Assembly (NCBI GenBank): GCA_002361625.1
Contig: DETL01000021.1
Span: forward strand, 1 to 64,000
Length of the DNA: 64,000 nt
Source of the DNA: Bacteroidales bacterium UBA3289
GTDB taxonomy: Bacteria > Bacteroidota > Bacteroidia > Bacteroidales > UBA932
Direction of reading: 5' to 3'
The notes under the pieces are model-generated. The model searched no databases, had not been told where the DNA came from, and saw nothing but the letters and a program-made list of their open reading frames with translations. Below are positions 23,923-33,264 of the stretch, in pieces. Positions within the stretch are counted from its first letter, which is position 1, and each line of letters opens with the position of its first letter. Position numbers and translations under genes: made by a program.

Positions 23923-25533
23923 TTACCGAAGGCCGATCTTCATGATTTCGGCCTCGAAGAGCTCGTTCTCCACCCAGGACTTGTTCTTCACCCGGGTCTT
24001 GTAGGTGTTGATGGTGTGGACGGAGTAGTCCAGGAACTTCGCGATGCGGTCCGTCTCCGTGATGCCGAGACGGATCAGGGCGAAAATACGCATCTCCGGA
24101 GTCAGTCCTCCGGCCGGATAACGCTGCTCCGCTTCCGGGAACAGGGCGTTGTAATCATTGACGAAGGTCGGGAAGATCTTGAGGAAGGTCGCATCGAAGG
24201 AGGCATACATCTCGTCCCGTTCCTTGTCAATGGTGGATTCCTTCAGCGAACGCCGGAGCTCGTCGTACTGCCGGGTGACGATCATCCGGTCCACGGTCTT
24301 GTAGAGCTGCGCCATCTTGTCGATGAACTCGGCATTGATGTAGAAGGAGTTGCCGATGTATTCGGACTTGATCTCATTGGCCTCCGCCAGCTGGGCATTG
24401 GCCGTTTCCAGCTGCGCATTCGCGGCCTCCAGCTGGGCATTGCGCTCCCCGATGGTCTTCCGGGCCTCGTGCAGGCGGCGGTTCTGCCGGCGGATGAACC
24501 ACAGGGCCGCGATGGCGGCGAGGATGACCAGGATGGCCAGGATGACGCTCAGGACCAAGCCATTGCGTTCCCGTTGCAGCGTATCGTAATGGTTCTTTTC
24601 CACGATGGGCAGGACCGCACCGACTTCCAGCTTCCGGAGCCGGGCATTGTAGAAATTCGCATCGTCGAAGGACTCGTGGACATACCGCGAAGGACGGTCC
24701 ACCTCCCCCTGCAGGGACAGGTATTCCGCCAGCATCCGAAGGGCCGTCGTCTCCTTGGTGGAGGACTGCAGGTCGCAGATGGCCGACTCGCACAGGGCCT
24801 CCACCGCTTCGTCCTCCCGCCCCTGGCAGTGGAGCATCCAGCCCAGCGAAGAGGCATAGATGGCGCGGGAATGCAGGTCCAGGGTCTTGTCCGACAGCAG
24901 CCGGCGATAGGCCTCGATACCCTCGTCGAAACGGGTCTCCTCCATCAGGAGATTGGCGTTGTAGCGGTACCAGAGCGGGGAATCCGGCGGAACCGTCTCC
25001 ATGATCTTCCGGGTGTAAGCCTCGGCCGTCCGCGTGTATTGGCTCCAGTAAGGCTCCGTCTGGGAGTAGCCACGGGCCGAATAGTTCAGTTTCACCTGCA
25101 TCCGGTAGTACTCCAGCAATCCCTTCGGAGAGGCCCCCTCCACGGAAAGGCCGTCCAGCATGTCGAACGCCTCCTTGTACAGGCCGGCGGAAATCAGGCA
25201 GAAAACCGTGGCGCACCCGGCCTCCACCCGGCTGTCCGGGCTCTCCAGCCGGGCCGCCAGTTCGCCCATCCGGGTGGCATAGGCGAAGGCCGAATCGTAC
25301 TTGTAGCTCTTGTATTCCTCGAACAGCGTACGCGTGGTTCCGTACCGGTCCATATCGTCCAGGGCGCTCCGCAGGGACCCGCGAAGGCGCGCAATCCGCT
25401 CCTCTTTCTGCGCATCGTACTCCCCTTTCCGCTCCAGCTCCGCATCCAGCTCATCCAGCCAGCGCTCCGGCTCCTGCCCCCACAGGGGGAAGGCCAGGGT
25501 CAGCAGGAGAGCCATATGGAACCATCTTTTCAT
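23923..25533 (-). CDS. susR: SusR-like membrane-spanning regulator (DUF6377)
   Basis: 536 residues. Signal peptide, then a periplasmic TPR-like helical region (to about 320), one transmembrane helix (LSVILAILVILAAIAALWFI), a coiled coil (RLHEARKTIGERNAQLEAAN, AQLETANAQLAEAN) and a cytoplasmic C-terminal domain with a LuxR-like helix-turn-helix (LTPEMRIFALIRLGITETDR, IAKFLDYSVHTINTYKTRV). This is the DUF6377 layout found next to alpha-glucan systems. It probably senses maltose or longer oligosaccharides in the periplasm and activates the flanking sus operons. It follows the GH31 gene after 30 bases and may share its transcript. Confidence 0.8.
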   Translation of the reverse strand: MKRWFHMALLLTLAFPLWGQEPERWLDELDAELERKGEYDAQKEERIARLRGSLRSALDDMDRYGTTRTLFEEYKSYKYDSAFAYATRMGELAARLESPDSRVEAGCATVFCLISAGLYKEAFDMLDGLSVEGASPKGLLEYYRMQVKLNYSARGYSQTEPYWSQYTRTAEAYTRKIMETVPPDSPLWYRYNANLLMEETRFDEGIEAYRRLLSDKTLDLHSRAIYASSLGWMLHCQGREDEAVEALCESAICDLQSSTKETTALRMLAEYLSLQGEVDRPSRYVHESFDDANFYNARLRKLEVGAVLPIVEKNHYDTLQRERNGLVLSVILAILVILAAIAALWFIRRQNRRLHEARKTIGERNAQLEAANAQLETANAQLAEANEIKSEYIGNSFYINAEFIDKMAQLYKTVDRMIVTRQYDELRRSLKESTIDKERDEMYASFDATFLKIFPTFVNDYNALFPEAEQRYPAGGLTPEMRIFALIRLGITETDRIAKFLDYSVHTINTYKTRVKNKSWVENELFEAEIMKIGLR

Positions 25534-25563
25534 CTTTTCGCAAGCTAATGATTATCGGGTCCG

Positions 25564-27900
25564 TCAAAGTCGCACGGCGGTCTTCCGGCCGTCGTAACGG
25601 ACCGTGACGGGATCGCCTGCCGGGAGGCGGACGGAGAAGGTCCGTTCCGACAGCATGCCGGGGAAGACACCCTTGCGCGGAGCGATTTCCAGGGTCCGCG
25701 AGGCATCGTCCCAGATCAGGTCGGTCGTGGCGTACTCTCCCTTTTCGTATCCATATCCGTCGCCAGCGTCTTCATACAGCGTGAAACGACCGTCCGCCCC
25801 CGGATAAACCACGATGTCCAGGTTGTCCCAGGGCTTCTCCGAGGAGTACTGCACGTCGGGTCCCAGCGGAAGGATCGCACCGGCCCGCACGAAGACGGGG
25901 ATCTCGGAGATGGAGTACTCCCGCGAGAAATCCCGGCCGCCTTCGAGCCGTTCCCCGGTATGGTAGTCATACCAGTCCGTCCCTTCCGGCAGATAGGTGG
26001 AGAACGGTGCGACGGTCTTTCCGGTCAGGGCGGACTTGCCGTCGGTCAGGACCGGATCGGTCACCGGATGGACCAGGATGGACGGGCCGAAGAGATACTC
26101 GTCGCTGAGGGCGAGCGCCTGCCGGTCCTTCGCGAAATCCATCACCAGCGGACGCATGATCATCCCGTCCTCCAAAACGGTCGCCCCGGCCAGGGAATAG
26201 ATGTAGGGCAGGAGGCGGTACCGGAGCCGGATGGCCCGGAGCTGCTCGTCGTAGGCCCATTCGCCCGGCCCCCCGAACCGGTAGATCTCGGTCGTCAGCG
26301 GACCGGAGGTATGGTTTCGCATCACCGGAACGAACACGCTCCACTGCATCCAGCGCACCTGCAGCTCCTGCAGGGCCGGATTGGCGGTGCCGCCTTCGTA
26401 GAACCAGTTGAAGAAACCGCCGATGTCGGTGTTCCAATAGGGAATGCCGCACAGCACGTAGTCCAGGCCGGAAGGAATCTGGCGCTTCAGGACGTCCCAG
26501 GTAGCGGTCACGTCCCCGCTCCAGCTGAAGGTCGCGTATCGCTGGATGCCGAAGGCGGCGCTGCGCGTCATCTGCACGGCCCGCTTGGCATACCCCTCGG
26601 CCCGGTAATGGTCATAGATGCCCTGGTTCGTCACGATCGGGAACGCATTCTTCACGCTCCGCCAGGTGCCGTCGACGGTCCGGTAGTCGTCGTCGGCCTT
26701 GGTCTCGTCGAAGTGGTCCGGTTCCGTGGAGTCGCTCCAGAGGGCGTCCACGCCCTGGTCCACCAGGCCTTTCAGGTACTTCCAGTAGATTTCACGGGCT
26801 TCTTCGTTGAAAGGGTCATAGACTTTCGCACCGCCTTCAAGGGGCCAGGTCTTGAACGGCAACAGGGCGCCGATCGCTTCCAACTCCTTATACTGGGGCG
26901 TGTCGGGGCCGAAGTCCGGCCAGATGGAGATCGCCAGGTGCGCGTGGTGGTCATGGACGTTCGCAATCATCGTATCCGCCCGTTCGTACAGCGGATTGTC
27001 GAACCGCATGGAATTCCAGTTGGTGTTCGGGCCCCAGTACTGCCAGTCCTGGACGATGCAGTCCAGCGGAATGCCCATCTCCCGATGGGTCCGGAGCGCT
27101 TCGCAGAGTTCTTCCGTGCTGTGGTAACGCTCCCGGCACTGCCAATAGCCATGGAGCCACAGGGGGAACATCGTCGCCTTGCCGCCCAGGGCGCGTTCGG
27201 CCGCCATGAGTGCGTCCATATCACCCCCGCCATAGAGGAAATACAGGTCCGTGCAGTCCCCCACTTCGCTGGAGAACACGGTCCCTTCCTCCGGCGTGTC
27301 TTCGAAATCGGTCATCCCCGGATTGTCCCAATAGACACCATAGCCCTTCTCGGAACAGAAGAAAGGGATGTAGATATACATGTTTTCGTTCCACAGATGG
27401 ACTTTCTTGCCCCGCAGGCTCAGGTCCGGGTCCTGCCGCTGTCCCAGGCCGTACAGGAATTCATCCCCGTCCAGCCGCCAGGACTGGCTCACCCGGAAAC
27501 GCATCGCATCGGGATCGTCCAGGGGACGCGGCTCGAAAAACGTTCCCGTCTCCCGGAGCAGGACGGCGCCGCTCGCCGAATCGGCAAACGTCACGTCGCC
27601 CGTTCCCTTGTCGATGGAAACGGACATCTTCTCCGTCCGCAGGACCACGGCCGACTCCGTTTCCGTCCGATCGACGGCTGTAGGCTGCGGCTCCAGCACC
27701 ACCGAGTAACTCTGCTTCCCGGCAGCTCCCTTACCGCCCAGGGGATACTTCACCACCCGGACGATATCCGGCGCATACACCGTCACCTCGCAAGTGTAAC
27801 GGTCGGTATCGATGGATTCACGCACCACGCTGGTCCGGCTGCCGCAGGCAACCGCCAGGAGAATGAAAGGAAGGAGCAGGGCTCCGCGAAACGTACGCAT
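25564..27900 (-). CDS. GH31 alpha-glucosidase lipoprotein
   Basis: 778 residues. Lipobox L-L-A-V-A-C (about 19). The GH31 N-terminal sandwich contains DEFLYGLGQRQDPDLSLRGK and the barrel has the signature strands LDCIVQDWQYWG, GVDALWSDSTEPD (nucleophile Asp) and ATFSWSGDVTATWDVLKRQI (acid/base Asp). The C-terminal parts carry MRPLVMDF and LFGPSILVHPVT. The WSGD-type site suits alpha-glucosidase; alpha-xylosidase is possible from sequence alone, but the starch gene context favours glucosidase. It has its own promoter and precedes the regulator gene. Confidence 0.9.
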   Translation of the reverse strand: MRTFRGALLLPFILLAVACGSRTSVVRESIDTDRYTCEVTVYAPDIVRVVKYPLGGKGAAGKQSYSVVLEPQPTAVDRTETESAVVLRTEKMSVSIDKGTGDVTFADSASGAVLLRETGTFFEPRPLDDPDAMRFRVSQSWRLDGDEFLYGLGQRQDPDLSLRGKKVHLWNENMYIYIPFFCSEKGYGVYWDNPGMTDFEDTPEEGTVFSSEVGDCTDLYFLYGGGDMDALMAAERALGGKATMFPLWLHGYWQCRERYHSTEELCEALRTHREMGIPLDCIVQDWQYWGPNTNWNSMRFDNPLYERADTMIANVHDHHAHLAISIWPDFGPDTPQYKELEAIGALLPFKTWPLEGGAKVYDPFNEEAREIYWKYLKGLVDQGVDALWSDSTEPDHFDETKADDDYRTVDGTWRSVKNAFPIVTNQGIYDHYRAEGYAKRAVQMTRSAAFGIQRYATFSWSGDVTATWDVLKRQIPSGLDYVLCGIPYWNTDIGGFFNWFYEGGTANPALQELQVRWMQWSVFVPVMRNHTSGPLTTEIYRFGGPGEWAYDEQLRAIRLRYRLLPYIYSLAGATVLEDGMIMRPLVMDFAKDRQALALSDEYLFGPSILVHPVTDPVLTDGKSALTGKTVAPFSTYLPEGTDWYDYHTGERLEGGRDFSREYSISEIPVFVRAGAILPLGPDVQYSSEKPWDNLDIVVYPGADGRFTLYEDAGDGYGYEKGEYATTDLIWDDASRTLEIAPRKGVFPGMLSERTFSVRLPAGDPVTVRYDGRKTAVRL

Positions 27901-27926
27901 AGAGATTGGTCATTGACTGTGTTGCA

Positions 27927-27934
27927 CAAAGATA
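27927..27934 (-). promoter_or_regulatory. -7 element of the GH31-regulator operon
   Basis: Minus strand TATCTTTG, 26 bases before the GH31 ATG. TTG sequences lie 22-25 bases upstream. Confidence 0.55.
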
Positions 27935-27985
27935 CGAAAGTTTCGAAATACCTATGCAACAAAACGTACGTTGTAACCCTGATCG

Positions 27986-30214
27986 TCACAGCAGGAACAC
28001 CACGGAGGAGCGGGCCCCGAGGGTGAGGACATCGTGGTCCAGGGTGGCGGAGCCGAGGAGGGCGACGGGCTTGGAGAGATTGTCCTTCACCGTCACGGAC
28101 TTCTCGGAGGAGGCCACATTGTGGATGACGAGCATCTTCTGGCTGCCGGAGGTCATGTACCAGGCCGCAACGGAGCTCCCGCCGGAAAGGCCGGCGTCGG
28201 TCATCGTGCCCTCGGCCAGGGCCGGGTAGGTGTTGCGGAGACGGCTCCAAGTCTTATAGACGTTCAGGAGCGAGCCGGCGTCGGCCGTCTGGGATTCCAC
28301 GGAAATCTCGGCCTTGAGCATCCCCGTGTCCACTTTGTTGTTCACGCCCTTTTTTGCGCACTGCGTACCGGCCTTGTCCCAGAGGATCGGGGTGCGGACA
28401 TACTCGTCGCCGTTATCCTTCTTGCCATAGTAACCCAGTTCCTCACCCTGGTAGATGAAAGGCTTGCCGGGAGTGGTCAGGATCATCGCGGCGGCCTGCT
28501 TTTCCTTCGCCGCATCACGTCCGAAGCTTTCGGCCGCACGGTTCTGGTCGTGATTGGTCATGTGGAAGGAAGTGACGGCATCCGGCCGCTGGCCGGTATG
28601 GTCGGAGATGAAGCGGTTCACGGAGGAGACATACGAAGACGCATTTCCGTTCACCGCACGGGCCAACACGTCAAAATACTCAAATTCGAAACAAGAGGTC
28701 AGGCCCTTGTAATACTGCTTTTCCGTATCATGCCCTTCCCAGGCCTCTCCGACCATGAAGATGTCATCCGCGTGGCCGGCGGCATGCCAGGTGGCATTGC
28801 AGTGGTCATACCACTGGCTCAGGAAGGCCTGGTTGGCCTTCACCTGCGCCTGATAGATCCACAGGACCGCGTCCAGCCGGAATCCGTCCACGCCGAAGTC
28901 GGTGATCCACCGGTCGGCCGTCGCCGCGATGGCCTGGAAGGCCGGAGACTCGGACGCCTGGGCATACTTCCCGTAGTTCAGGTCCGGCATGGAAGCGTCG
29001 AAACTGGCGAAATAGCTGGTGGACGTGCCGCCGAAGCGGATGTTCCCCACCGCGTCGTTGTTGGCATTGGTGTAGAGGGAGAACGGTACGCCGAACTGGA
29101 TGTTCCCGGCCGAAGAGGAGGCCCCGTACTTGCTGCCGGAGCTCCAGTCCTTCTTGCTGCACACCAGGAAACCCCAGTCGTTGTTCATGTCCAGGGTGAT
29201 TTCGTACATCCCGTCGGCCGTTTTCTTCATCCCCTGGAAATCGTTGTTGTAGATGTACCAGTCGGCCGTGGCGAGCGGCGTGTCGGCGGGGGCCGTCGTC
29301 TCCGTCACCGTGATGGTCTTCGCCGTGCTGTTCAGGACGAAATGCAGGCGCCCGGCATAGCCCGCGCTTCCGGATGCGACCTGGTGCCAGGAACCCATCC
29401 CCGGGCTGGAAGCACCGCCGTAATTGTCGATCTTTCCGGCCCTGACATCGGACTCCGGGTCGTCGGAGAAGACATAGTACTCCCGGTACGGGCTGGCGGG
29501 ATCGGCCAGGGCCTGCTGGAACCAGGCATTGTTCCGCCCGGAATGGTTCAGGACATAGTCCATGTAGATCTTGATCCCCTTCCCGTGGGCCGCGTCAATG
29601 AGGTTCTTGAAGTCCTGCTCGGTGCCGTACAGGGGATTCACCGTACTGTAATCGTCCACGTCGTAGGCATGATAGGAGCTGGTCGGATGCGCCGGCGACA
29701 GCCACAGGGCCGTGACACCCAGGCCGTCCAGGTAACCCAGCCTGTCCTGGATGCCCTTGAAGTCGCCGATTCCGTCGCCGTCGCTGTCGGCGAAGGAATA
29801 GATCAGGAGCTGGTAGGTCGTGGAGGCCCGCTTGGTCCCGTCAAAGGCATCGGCCACGGGAACGATCTGTACGATGTTCTTACCCTTTTGCGTCACGGAG
29901 ACGGTCGCCGTCGAAGCCCCCTTCACGGTCAGGGTGCCGGTGCGGTCCTCGCCCGTATTGGCATCGACCTTCAGGGCCAGGGTGCCCTTGCCGGTCCCGG
30001 AGGACTTTTCCAGGTGCATCCAGTTCGCGGACAAACTTGCGCTCCAGTCCCCGGCGGTGGTGACATACACGAGTTTCACGGAGGCATCCTCCGCCTCGAA
30101 GGAGAGGGACGCAGGACTGACGGTCAGGGTGTCCTGGACCGTCGGTTCCGTCGTCGGGTTGCAGGAAAAGGCCAGCACGAGCGCCGCCATCAGGGGAATA
30201 TACTTCCGGATCAT
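27986..30214 (-). CDS. susG: SusG-like GH13 alpha-amylase with BACON and CBM58-like domains
   Basis: 742 residues from the ATG at 30214. Lipobox V-L-A-F-S-C. Residues about 28-110 form a BACON domain (LTVSPASLSFEAEDASVKLV, then GDWSASLSANWMHLEKSSGT). The GH13 barrel starts near 120 (STTYQLLIYSFADSDGDGIG). Between KIYMDYVLNHSGRNN and the nucleophile segment GVDGFRLDAVLW lies an insertion of about 130 residues (GYAGRLHFVLNSTAKTITVT, then ADWYIYNNDFQGMKK), the same place as CBM58 in Bacteroides SusG. Acid/base Glu is in FMVGEAWEG and the third Asp in FHMTNHDQN. It is the cell-surface amylase that starts starch breakdown for the SusCD2 pair. Confidence 0.88.
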   Translation of the reverse strand: MIRKYIPLMAALVLAFSCNPTTEPTVQDTLTVSPASLSFEAEDASVKLVYVTTAGDWSASLSANWMHLEKSSGTGKGTLALKVDANTGEDRTGTLTVKGASTATVSVTQKGKNIVQIVPVADAFDGTKRASTTYQLLIYSFADSDGDGIGDFKGIQDRLGYLDGLGVTALWLSPAHPTSSYHAYDVDDYSTVNPLYGTEQDFKNLIDAAHGKGIKIYMDYVLNHSGRNNAWFQQALADPASPYREYYVFSDDPESDVRAGKIDNYGGASSPGMGSWHQVASGSAGYAGRLHFVLNSTAKTITVTETTAPADTPLATADWYIYNNDFQGMKKTADGMYEITLDMNNDWGFLVCSKKDWSSGSKYGASSSAGNIQFGVPFSLYTNANNDAVGNIRFGGTSTSYFASFDASMPDLNYGKYAQASESPAFQAIAATADRWITDFGVDGFRLDAVLWIYQAQVKANQAFLSQWYDHCNATWHAAGHADDIFMVGEAWEGHDTEKQYYKGLTSCFEFEYFDVLARAVNGNASSYVSSVNRFISDHTGQRPDAVTSFHMTNHDQNRAAESFGRDAAKEKQAAAMILTTPGKPFIYQGEELGYYGKKDNGDEYVRTPILWDKAGTQCAKKGVNNKVDTGMLKAEISVESQTADAGSLLNVYKTWSRLRNTYPALAEGTMTDAGLSGGSSVAAWYMTSGSQKMLVIHNVASSEKSVTVKDNLSKPVALLGSATLDHDVLTLGARSSVVFLL

Positions 30215-30232
30215 AGGGCAATTCACAGTTAT

Positions 30233-30270
30233 TGGCAGGCCGGGGTCCGGTCAGGGGCCCCGGCCCGAAA
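30233..30270. repeat. 38-nt intercistronic hairpin, copy B
   Basis: Identical over 38 nt to 16542-16579 and in the same place: four bases after a surface glycan-binding lipoprotein gene and before a GH13 amylase gene, same orientation. Confidence 0.7.
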
Positions 30271-30273
30271 AGC

Positions 30274-33252
30274 TTATTCGATGGTGCCGGTACCGGCATT
30301 GAAGTTCAGGGTGACCTTCTGCCCGGCCGTCACGGGGACGCGGGTCTGGTCGCCGCCGTTGCCGCGGTAGGCGATCTTGCCGTCCAGGATGATGAACTCA
30401 CGGGTCCACCAGTCGGAGGTCGCGATGGAGGAAGCGGCATACATGCGGAGCTCGCCGTCAGCGGGAACCGTCACGGTCATCGTGCCGTTCTCCTCTGCAA
30501 AGAGCGCGCCGCTCATGGCCTCGCTCCAGCCGCCGAAGCAGTCGCCGATGCCATAGACCTTGGCCTTTTCCACGCACACCTTCTTGTTTTCGACATCGAC
30601 ATAGATCATGTAAACGCCGGTTTCAGCCACGAAACAGTTGCCGCTGTCCACGGTATAGCCGCTGTCTTCCCCAAGACCGGTGAAGTCTCCGCTCCACTCC
30701 TTGACGGCGCAGAACTTGAAGCCCTTGCCGGCCTCGATGTAACGGATGGCCCAGAACTGTCCGGCCTTGCCGTTCACCGGGGTCATGTCCACGATGTAGT
30801 CGGCACCCCAGTCCCAGCCGCCGATGCCGTCGCCGATGATGTACATCGTCTCCGGGAGCGCCGGGGCCTCGCCCTCACCGGTGATGGAACCGGTTCCGGC
30901 GTTGAAGTCGAGGGTGACGGTCTGGCCCGGCTGCACGGACACGCGGGCCTGGTCACCCTGGCCTTCATCGTCGCCGCGGTAGTCGATCTTGCCGTCCAGG
31001 ATGATGAACTCGCGGGTCCACCACTCGGACGTGGAGATGGAAGAAGCCACGTACATGCGGAGCTCGCCGGCGGCCGGAACGGTCGCCTTCAGGGTCTTGC
31101 CGTCCGCCGTGAAGAGCGCGCCCTCCATGGCTTCGTTCCAACCGCCGAAGCAGTTGCCTATCCCATAGACACGGGCCGGTTCCACATGGACCTTCTCGTT
31201 CTTCATGTCGATGTGGATGAGGTAGAAGCCATCCTCGGCGACGGTGCAGTTGCCGCCCGCCTCGGTGAAGCCGTCATTGGAGGTCAGGCCCCAGAAGTCC
31301 TTGCCCCAGGCACGCTCCGGGCTGAACTTGAAGCCCTTGCCGGCGCTCAGGTAGCGGACCGTCCAGAACTGGGCCTCGCTGTTGTTGCTACCGGCGCCCC
31401 AGTCGGGCTGGTAAATCACCGGAGTCATCTCCACGACACCGTCGGATTCCCAGCTCCAGCCGCCGAATTCCTCACCGATCATGTACAGGTGCTCCGGATA
31501 CTTGGATTCGCCGATGAGCACTTCCCCGGTCTCCGGGTTGAAGGTCACCTTGTACTGACCGGGCTCGACGGAGATGTTGGCACCCGGCTGGACCGCCGTG
31601 AAGGCGACGCCCGGTTCGGCTGTGAAGCCATCCGCGGCGCCATACACGTCGGCGTCGGCCCAGGAACAGTTGTGACGGATCTTGAAGCCGCCTTCGATGG
31701 AAACGGTCACGCTCGTCCAGACTCCGTTCTTCTCGGTCATGTACACATCCTTGGTCCAAGCGTCGCCATTGATTTCGCCGATGAGGGAATAGACATTGCC
31801 TTCCTTCACGGTGATGGTCATGGCGTCGAGGTCCAGGATGACCTCATAGAAGCCGGCCGGGACCTGGATGTCGCCGCCGCCGGCAACGGCCTCGAAGGGC
31901 TCGCCGAGGGTGGCCATCGTGCCGCCGTAGTTCTCGTCCCAGGCGCCGTCCTTGCGCCACTTGAACGTGGTAGCATCCGTCGCAGTAACATACACGGACC
32001 AGACATTGCCGTTCTGGGTGGCGATGACGTCGTTGTCCCAGTCACCGTTCAGGCCGATGACGTTCCAGCCGGTCACGGCCGGGGTGGGTTCAGGCTCGTC
32101 AGCGCCCACGACGGAGCTCACCTTGGCACCGGAAGCCTCGCTCACGCGGGCCACGCCGCCGTCCGGGTTCACGAACAGGTCATACGTTCCTTCGGCGCCC
32201 ACCTTGATGTTCGGACCGTCCTGGGTGACCGCGAACTCGTTGTCCAGCCCGCCGTAGTCACCGCCCAGGTTCACGGCCCAATCCAGATCCTTGCGGAACT
32301 TGAACTCGTCGGCCTCCTTCAGGCTCACGCCCAGGGCGACATGCCAGGTACCGTCGGAAATCATGGCGACATCGCCGTTCCAGTCGATGCCGAGCGCATC
32401 CAGGTGACCGATGACGGTCCAGGTGCTGGCCTCGGTGTAATCCGGGAACGGATCATAGGCCGCAGTAATCCAGGCCGTACCGGCGTCCGGATTCACATAC
32501 AGGTCGTACACGCCGTCGGCGCCCACCTTGATGTTCGGGCCGTCCTGCGTGACGGAGAACTCGTTGTCCAGTCCGCCGAAGTCACCGCCCATGTTCACGG
32601 CCCAATCCAGGTCCTTGCGGAACTTGAACTCGTCGCCGGCCTTCAGGGTGACGTGCGCGGCCACATGGTTGGAACCGTCAGTCCACATGTTCAGGTCGCC
32701 GTTCCAGTCGATGCCGTAGGCGTCCAGATGGCCGATGACGGTCCAGTCACTGGCCTCGGTGTAGTCGGCATACGGGCTGCCAACGACCTCGGGGATCACC
32801 ACCTCGAAGGAGCCGATGGAAATGTGTCCGTCGGAATCGACATAGCCGTTGCGGCCGTTGTCCTTGGACGGATCCTGCATGGAGGCGCGGACCGCCAGTT
32901 CCACGGAAGCCGTGGAGCCTTCGGCGCAGCCCAGGGAGATCAGGGACTTCGCGAGCGTGACGTTCTTGAGGGTCAGGACGCCGTCCTTGTCGGAGGAACC
33001 CATGACCTTGCTCATCGCCTTTCCGTTCAGGGAGACGAGGGCGAGGGTATGGTTCGGAGCGATCTTTTCGTTGAAGCCCTCCTTGAACACGGCGGGCGTA
33101 TAGGTAGCGGTGATGGCCTCCTCCCCGATCTCATAGGAGCCGAGGACCGGAGCCGTCGCCTTGGCCGCATCGAAGACGGCCTGGCTTTCTTTCACGCAGG
33201 AGGTCGCCGCAAGGGCGAGCACGCCTGCCATAAGGGTCAATATCTTCTTCAT
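30274..33252 (-). CDS. SusE/SusF-like starch-binding lipoprotein with eight predicted domains
   Basis: 992 residues, lipobox A-A-T-S-C (Cys19). The N-terminal Ig-like domain (25-155) is of the SusE type. Four single starch-binding domains follow at about 163-270, 271-372, 394-483 and 486-582, each with the L-x-x-x-D-E-F-K-F-R-K-D-x-x-W strand pair. Two nearly equal double domains close the protein (585-791 and 801-992, each with YMIGEEFGGW-type start, GKGFKF, VYGIGNCFGGW and WWTREFIILDGKI). Bacteroides thetaiotaomicron SusE and SusF have fewer domains, so internal duplication has lengthened this protein. It binds starch on the cell surface beside SusCD2. Confidence 0.88.
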   Translation of the reverse strand: MKKILTLMAGVLALAATSCVKESQAVFDAAKATAPVLGSYEIGEEAITATYTPAVFKEGFNEKIAPNHTLALVSLNGKAMSKVMGSSDKDGVLTLKNVTLAKSLISLGCAEGSTASVELAVRASMQDPSKDNGRNGYVDSDGHISIGSFEVVIPEVVGSPYADYTEASDWTVIGHLDAYGIDWNGDLNMWTDGSNHVAAHVTLKAGDEFKFRKDLDWAVNMGGDFGGLDNEFSVTQDGPNIKVGADGVYDLYVNPDAGTAWITAAYDPFPDYTEASTWTVIGHLDALGIDWNGDVAMISDGTWHVALGVSLKEADEFKFRKDLDWAVNLGGDYGGLDNEFAVTQDGPNIKVGAEGTYDLFVNPDGGVARVSEASGAKVSSVVGADEPEPTPAVTGWNVIGLNGDWDNDVIATQNGNVWSVYVTATDATTFKWRKDGAWDENYGGTMATLGEPFEAVAGGGDIQVPAGFYEVILDLDAMTITVKEGNVYSLIGEINGDAWTKDVYMTEKNGVWTSVTVSIEGGFKIRHNCSWADADVYGAADGFTAEPGVAFTAVQPGANISVEPGQYKVTFNPETGEVLIGESKYPEHLYMIGEEFGGWSWESDGVVEMTPVIYQPDWGAGSNNSEAQFWTVRYLSAGKGFKFSPERAWGKDFWGLTSNDGFTEAGGNCTVAEDGFYLIHIDMKNEKVHVEPARVYGIGNCFGGWNEAMEGALFTADGKTLKATVPAAGELRMYVASSISTSEWWTREFIILDGKIDYRGDDEGQGDQARVSVQPGQTVTLDFNAGTGSITGEGEAPALPETMYIIGDGIGGWDWGADYIVDMTPVNGKAGQFWAIRYIEAGKGFKFCAVKEWSGDFTGLGEDSGYTVDSGNCFVAETGVYMIYVDVENKKVCVEKAKVYGIGDCFGGWSEAMSGALFAEENGTMTVTVPADGELRMYAASSIATSDWWTREFIILDGKIAYRGNGGDQTRVPVTAGQKVTLNFNAGTGTIE

Positions 33253-33264
33253 AGGGCCTTTCTG

